Positions 59,627-64,000 of a stretch of 64,000 nucleotides of DNA are shown here, piece after piece. Within the stretch, counting starts at the first letter, position 1. Each line of letters begins with the position of its first letter. Both the position numbers and the translations under genes were made by a program. This DNA comes from Streptomyces malaysiensis subsp. samsunensis (lineage in GTDB: Bacteria > Actinomycetota > Actinomycetes > Streptomycetales > Streptomycetaceae), in the NCBI RefSeq assembly GCF_024519315.1, contig NZ_JANIIC010000009.1, positions 62,001-126,000 of the forward strand, read 5' to 3'. The notes below the pieces were generated by a model, which was not told the DNA's origin, ran no database searches, and saw only the letters and a program-made list of their open reading frames with translations.

Positions 59627-60436
59627 TCATGGCGGCCGTTCCCGCTCGCGGCCGCGGGTCGTTGCCTTCCTCTTGCGCAGGGCCCGCCCGGGTTCGCTCC
59701 CGCCCTTGGACTCCGAGGCCGGCTCTTTCATGGTCCGCCCGGTGGCCCCCGAGACGTGGCCCGAGGCTTTGTCCGAGACCTTGCCGGACACTTTGCCCGT
59801 GGACCTTTTCGCCGTACGCCCGGCCGACCGCACGGTCTCGGTGGCGGTGCCGCCCGCCTCCTCGGTGGCCTTCCCGGCACCCTCGCCCACCTCTTCCGCC
59901 ACCTTCCCGGCCGCCTCACCGGCGTCCTCCACGGCTCCGCCCGCGCCCTCCCCGACCTCTTCGACAGCCTTGCCAGCGCCCTTGCCCACGTCCTGGACCG
60001 CTTCTCCGGCGCCCTCCCCCAGCTCGCCGACCGCCTGCTCGGCGCCGCTGCCCAGCCTCTCCGTCGCCGACCCGAGACCGGACGTCACCTGCTCCAGGAT
60101 CTGGGGGTTGCGGTCGATGGTGGACAGCACCCTGCCGACGATCGCCGCGACATTGTCGAGCCGGACCTTGAGCAGGGCCCGCGCCTCCACACCCTTGATG
60201 TCGAGCTCCACATGGCCGAGTGACACATCGGCGCCGACGCCGAGCTTGAGCAGGTCCAGGACCTCCGCCTGGAGGGAGACCCTGGCTTGCAGGTTCTCGA
60301 CCTTCAGGTTGATCTCCTCGACCTGGAGCTGCGGTACGTCGAGGAGCACATCCGGGTCGCCGGACTCGCCGACGGGCTCCTCCTCGTCCATGTCCGGCTC
60401 GTCCGGCTCGTACTCAGCGTCAGAGTGGTCCCTCAT
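59627..60436 (-). CDS. Repeat-rich conserved hypothetical protein
   Basis: A 269-residue protein from ATG 60436, with GAGGGG 5 nt upstream. It starts with an acidic tail (EYEPDEPDMDEEEP) and a beta-like region, ELDIKGVEARALLKVRLDNV. From about residue 125 it has 11-residue-type repeats of the form GEGAGEAVQDVGKGAGKAVEE that form a long amphipathic helix, as in LEA or apolipoprotein-like proteins. The last 60 residues are basic (TGKVSGKVSDKASG, then RALRKRKATTRGR). No signal or membrane segment. Likely a stress, DNA-associated or surface-binding structural protein; the exact role is unknown. Confidence 0.75.
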   Translation of the reverse strand: MRDHSDAEYEPDEPDMDEEEPVGESGDPDVLLDVPQLQVEEINLKVENLQARVSLQAEVLDLLKLGVGADVSLGHVELDIKGVEARALLKVRLDNVAAIVGRVLSTIDRNPQILEQVTSGLGSATERLGSGAEQAVGELGEGAGEAVQDVGKGAGKAVEEVGEGAGGAVEDAGEAAGKVAEEVGEGAGKATEEAGGTATETVRSAGRTAKRSTGKVSGKVSDKASGHVSGATGRTMKEPASESKGGSEPGRALRKRKATTRGRERERPP

Positions 60437-60588
60437 GCTGCCCCTCGAAGTGTGCGTGTGAGCATGCAGAGTGTGCGTGCGAGCGTGTGCCGTCCCTCTT
60501 CACACTAAAGGCGGTATCCATATTCCGCGCCCAGAGCCGAGTGGCGCTGTGACCCGTCCCCGGCACGGAATCAGGGCCCACAGGACGT

Positions 60589-61577
60589 TCACTCGTCGAC
60601 GGGCCGGAGCGAGGACCGCCCGGACGTGTCGTTTTCGGAGGTGAGATACGTGGCTGCTCGTTCAGCGATGGCCAGGATGGTGCTGTTGGGGTTGCCCGAG
60701 ATGATGGAAGGAATGGTGGATGCGTCGACGATGCGGAGGCCGCTGATGCCGTGTACTCGTAGGTGGGGATCTACTACGGCGTGTGTGTCGGTGCCGATAC
60801 GGCATGTACCGACGAAATGGTTGTAAGGATGCAGACTGCGGCGAATATTGTCCCGGGAGTCGGAGTCGCCGTGCGCGGGTGTGCCGGGAGCGGTTTCGCG
60901 GTCGCGCCAGTCGACCAGTGCACCGGCCTCGCCGAGTTCCAGGGCTTGTCGCATGCCGATGACCATGCGGTCGAGGTCGCGCTCATCGCCCAGGTAGTTC
61001 GGATTGATGAGTGGTGGGGTGCCAGGGTCGGCGTCGGCCAGACGCAGCGATCCCCGGCTGAAGGGTGTCATCAGCGACACGCGTACGGAGTACCCGCTTT
61101 CCGCCCCTGGTCGCCGACGCGGATACAGGGGGAGTCGAGAAAGACCATCTGTAGGTCCGGTTGATCGGATAGACCACTGCTGAAGCGGACGTTCGGTTTA
61201 CGGACGAACGCTTTACGGACCGGACGCGAAGCCGTGTAGGCAACGGCGATTACCGGATGGTCATGCAGATTTTCACCCACACCGGGGAGGTCGGCCTTCA
61301 CCGTGACGCCGACGTGACGCAGGTGGTCAGCCGGGCCTATTCCCGACACCATCAGCAACTGCGCCGACCCGATCGTGCCGGCGGCAAGGACGGCCTCATG
61401 TCGTGCGTAGGCCGAGCGTTCCGCGCCATTCTTGTCGTACACCACGCCGCGGCATCGCTGTCCGTCGATGATGAGCCTGCGGGCCATCGCGTTGGTGACC
61501 ACCGTGAGATCGCGGCGGTGGAGGACGGGACGCAGGGAGCTCGCTTCTGCGAGCCGAATTATCACAGTCGAACCCAA
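60589..61577 (-). pseudogene. GMC oxidoreductase, truncated and frameshifted
   Basis: Two minus-strand frames cover the later part of a choline-dehydrogenase-type flavoenzyme. The upstream one has HEAVLAAGTIGSAQLLMVSGIGP, the GMC signature 2, and DLPGVGENLHDHP. The downstream one has SLHPYNHFVGTCRIGTD and DPHLRVHGISGLRIVDAS, then TIPSIISGNPNSTI, with the catalytic His region. A missing base near 61082 separates them. The FAD-binding N-terminus (GxGxxG) is absent upstream of 61577. The gene is dead. Confidence 0.78.
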
Positions 61578-61758
61578 TTCGTGATATGCGCCTGGTCACA
61601 AATATAACTCAGATCATAAGAACGCGAGAGTTCGTGATGGGCTGTCAGCGAGTCGCCGATCTCGGTGGTTGCTCGATGTGCCATCACGTGGAAATTGACT
61701 GGGCGCGTCCCGCCGGGCATCGGCCGGGTGTCCAGTGGCTCGAGGGCCGCGTCTTCGC

Positions 61759-62650
61759 TTACGTGGCCGGTCGGCGGGTGGTCGTTGGGCCCGTTGCCTC
61801 GCATCCGTCCGCCGCGCTGGGCCTGGGAATCGCGGGCGCTTGCGCGGGACGCTCGTCGGATGCCGGATGGGGGTGTGCCTGACCGCCGTCGCGTCGGCTT
61901 GCGCGTCTGGGTTGGCCCAGGGCTACTCCGGCCAGGACCAGGAGCAGGCCGCACAGTTGCTGAACGGTCAGCGACTCTCCCGCGAACGCGATGCCGAGCA
62001 GTACGCCCGTAACGGGGTTGAGCAGTCCGATCAGTCCGACCGTTCCCGCGGGCAGGTGCCGTAGTCCGGTGAACCAGGCGGTGAAGGCCAGCGCGGTGGC
62101 GACCAGGGTGACGTAGCAGAACGCGAGGAGCGTCGGCGTGGGGAGTGCGGGCGGAGGGCTTTCCACGGCCGCGGCGACCGGGAGCAGGAACAGACCTCCG
62201 GCGGTGAGCTGCCAGGCGGTCGAGGCGAGCACATCGGCACCGGCGCTCCACCGTTTGGCCAGGATGTAGCCGAAGGACGACATCAGCATGGCGGCGGCCG
62301 AGGCGAGGATTCCCGGCACGCTCACCCCGTCCACCCCGGTGAACAGCATGAGACAGACCCCGCCGAGTCCGATCGCGGCTCCGGCCAGATGGGCGGGCCG
62401 GGGCCGCTCGGACACCAGGGGCCAGGCGATGAGCACCATCGTCAGCGGGGACACCGCCATGACGGTTGAGGCGACGCTTGTGGGAAGCAGTTGGGAGGCG
62501 GTGTAGACGAGGACGAAGAACACGCTCATGTTGAGCGGCCCCGTAGAGCGGGTGGTCGGCCGGCAGGAACTCATGTGTGACGAAGTAGGTGGTCCCCCAG
62601 GCCACCGGCGCGACCGCGGTCAGTGCCACCCAGCGCATATTGGCTTCCAT
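61759..62650 (-). pseudogene. EamA/DMT transporter with a deletion and frameshift
   Basis: From ATG 62650 the protein begins MEANMRWVALTAVAPVAWGTTYFVTHEFLPADHPLYG. The next expected helix is missing: near 62545 the sequence jumps, in another frame, to LNMSVFFVLVYTASQLLP and continues as a normal EamA transporter to 61759. About 100 bp appear to be lost. The remaining part has eight hydrophobic segments and a polar C-terminal tail. It is divergent from a marR gene, with a palindrome between them, as expected for a MarR-controlled efflux pump. Confidence 0.72.
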
Positions 62651-62660
62651 GGAAGCCAAT
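62639..62660. promoter_or_regulatory. MarR operator palindrome
   Basis: A perfect 22-bp palindrome: ATTGGCTTCC, AT, then GGAAGCCAAT. It covers the start codon of the EamA gene and lies 25-52 bp before the marR start. A second imperfect copy (TAGCTTCC-TG-GGAAGGTA, 62662-62679) follows at once. Such tandem sites are typical for MarR repressors. Confidence 0.7.
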
Positions 62661-62690
62661 GTAGCTTCCTGGGAAGGTATTGTCGTGGGT

Positions 62691-63215
62691 ATGGAGCACG
62701 ATGAACCCCTGGACCGGGTGGCCCGCATCCAGGCCGACTGGCGCCGCGAGCGCCCCGACGTCGACATCACCCCGCAGGGAGTGATCGGCCGACTGCACCG
62801 CCTGGCCGACCGGCTCACCGAGGAACTCTGCCTGGTCTACCGCCGCTACGGCCTCAGCGAGGGCGAGTTCGACGTCCTGTGCGCACTGCGCCGCGCCGGT
62901 GAGCCCTACGAGCGGGCACCCGGCGAGCTCGCCGCGCACACCATGGTCACCACCGGCGCGATGACGAAGCGAATCGACCGCCTGGAGCGAGCCGGACTCG
63001 TCACCCGCCGCCGTTCCGACGACGACCAGCGCGGCCGGATCGTCGGCCTCACCAGGCCCGGACGCGAACTGATCGACCGCGCGTTCACCGACCACATGCG
63101 CAACGAACGCCACCTGCTGGATCTACTGGCACCTGCCGAGGCCGAGTCACTCGAAGCGCTGCTCACCACCTGGCTCTTCCGCATGGAACATCCGCCTGCT
63201 CCCGGCAGCCAGTGA
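62691..63215 (+). CDS. MarR-family transcriptional regulator
   Basis: A 174-residue regulator (ATG 62691; GTG 62685, 7 nt after GGAAGG, is equally possible). The winged helix is typical: EGEFDVLCALRRAGEPYERAP, AHTMVTTGAMTKRIDRLERAGLVTRR and DDDQRGRIVGLTRPGREL. It is divergent from a damaged EamA transporter gene and probably represses both through the shared palindrome. Since the pump is broken, the regulator may now lack its main target. Confidence 0.87.
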   Translation: MEHDEPLDRVARIQADWRRERPDVDITPQGVIGRLHRLADRLTEELCLVYRRYGLSEGEFDVLCALRRAGEPYERAPGELAAHTMVTTGAMTKRIDRLERAGLVTRRRSDDDQRGRIVGLTRPGRELIDRAFTDHMRNERHLLDLLAPAEAESLEALLTTWLFRMEHPPAPGSQ

Positions 63216-63270
63216 TCCGCCCCCTCCGGGCCGCCACCAGCGCGTCCGCCCGCGGTGGCCCGTCGCGTGA

Positions 63271-64000
63271 TCAGCGGGTGCCGGACTGGAGGGGGTGCGC
63301 CAGCGCGGCTTCGAGGCCGCCGGCCGCGGCGCGCAGTCGGCGGGCGATGTCGTCGATCCGGGGAATCAGCCGTGATGTCGGTCCGGAGATGTTGAGGACC
63401 GCGACGAGGTCGCCGGCAGGGTCGCGGACAGGGATGCCGACCGAGGTCAGACCGATTTCCACTTCTTCGCTCGCCAGGCTGTAGCCGCGCTGTCGTTCGG
63501 CACGCAGCCTGGCCAGTAGTTCATCGAGGCTGCGGGGGCCGGTCAGACCGTGGGCGGGGGCGAGCAGGTCGTCGGCGGTGAGGGCATCGACGAGTCGGTC
63601 GTCGGAGTCGAACAGCAGGGCGCGGCCCGAGGCGGTGCAGTGCATCGGGGAACTGCGCCCCACCCAGCCACCGGCCCGCAGCGACTGCGCGGACTCCTCC
63701 CGCAGCACGGTCAGTGAGCGGTTGCCCTGTTGGACCGAGAGCAGCGCGACCTCGCCCGTGTGCGCGACGACCTTGCGCAGGACTGGCCGGGCGGCGCGCA
63801 GCAGTGCCGTGTCACCGGCGCCCGAGGCCAGTACGAGCAGCGGCCATCCGAGCCGGTAGCGGCGGGTTTCCTCGTCCTGTTCGACCAGGCCGCTGCGTTG
63901 GAGCGCGTGCAGCATACGGGAGACCTGGCTGCGTTCCCGGCCGACCGCGCGGGCCAGATCGCTGACCTTGTGGTCGCCGTCCGCGCCTTTGTCGGCGAAG
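63271..64000 (-). CDS. IclR-family regulator (5' end outside window)
   Basis: The frame is open to the window edge. The visible part includes the end of the helix-turn-helix (KVSDLARAVGRERSQVSRML, LQRSGLVEQDEETRRYRLGW) and the whole IclR effector-binding domain (SPMHCTASGRALLFD; RQRGYSLASEEVEIGLTSVGIPVRD; VAVLNISGPTSRL). IclR proteins usually control small catabolic operons for aromatic or carboxylic acids. The target is probably outside the window. Confidence 0.88.
   Translation of the reverse strand, partial: FADKGADGDHKVSDLARAVGRERSQVSRMLHALQRSGLVEQDEETRRYRLGWPLLVLASGAGDTALLRAARPVLRKVVAHTGEVALLSVQQGNRSLTVLREESAQSLRAGGWVGRSSPMHCTASGRALLFDSDDRLVDALTADDLLAPAHGLTGPRSLDELLARLRAERQRGYSLASEEVEIGLTSVGIPVRDPAGDLVAVLNISGPTSRLIPRIDDIARRLRAAAGGLEAALAHPLQSGTR

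Noticed and set aside
1..64000. CRISPR array, tRNA or rRNA genes
   Set aside because: No regularly spaced short repeats and no tRNA-like cloverleaf or rRNA sequence was recognised on reading; a tRNAscan or Infernal run would be decisive.

Overview
The window is high-GC actinobacterial DNA, almost certainly from the chromosome of a Streptomyces or close relative. The signs are about 70% G+C, a strong third-position GC bias, runs of genes coupled by 4-nt GTGA/ATGA overlaps, an AfsR/SARP-type regulator, rare TTA (bldA) leucine codons in regulatory and pathway genes, and many worn insertion sequences. No tRNA, rRNA or CRISPR array was recognised. No database search was possible; assignments rest on motifs and family knowledge.

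Layout. (1) 1-8.8 kb is the edge of a defence island: the C-terminal part of a type I restriction HsdR, an AIPR-family protein with a PD-(D/E)XK-like N-terminus, a Ser/Thr kinase with a helical-repeat tail, and a sacsin-type ATPase whose DUF3883 tail is frameshifted. (2) 9.1-11.8 kb is a graveyard of IS481, IS3 and serine-recombinase fragments carrying one intact IS (10611-11801). (3) 12.0-41.9 kb is a biosynthetic gene cluster that I cannot match to a described compound. (4) 42.3-44.0 kb holds an ABC-transporter stub and an internally deleted IS. (5) 44.2-53.1 kb is a galactosamine/GalNAc catabolic locus: class II tagatose-bisphosphate aldolase pair, DMT permease, BadF-type sugar kinase, AgaS-like isomerase, GntR regulator and a Tat-exported GH36-like glycosidase. 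(6) 53.3-54.7 kb is an intact IS with 42-bp inverted repeats, inserted beside an older IS relic. (7) 55.7-64 kb holds an orphan protein, a TetR regulator with twin operators and a frameshifted SDR-hydrolase fusion, a repeat protein, a broken GMC oxidoreductase, a broken EamA transporter divergent from a MarR regulator, and a partial IclR regulator.

How the cluster may work. The left operon (12.0-21.9 kb) encodes a B12-type radical SAM enzyme, a SPASM radical SAM enzyme, an APH-fold kinase, an HPr-kinase-like protein, an MTA-phosphorylase-like protein, a thymidylate-synthase-fold pyrimidine hydroxymethylase, a MilB-like N-glycosidase, ThiD, a ThiO-like FAD oxidase and TenA. A CodA-like amidohydrolase lies convergent. 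This combination points to a 5-hydroxymethylpyrimidine building block, by analogy with mildiomycin and bacimethrin, handled by thiamin-type enzymes. A second block (23.3-27.2 kb) has two nucleotidyltransferase-fold proteins, a HEPN-like protein and an unusual PLP enzyme. A third block (27.2-39.2 kb) has an acyl carrier protein, an AMP-ligase, a BtrK-like decarboxylase, an acyl-CoA-dehydrogenase-like protein, a condensation-domain protein and two ABC exporters. It looks like an amino-acid loading, decarboxylation, desaturation and condensation line. The SARP gene and the condensation gene both carry TTA codons, so the pathway is probably bldA-dependent.
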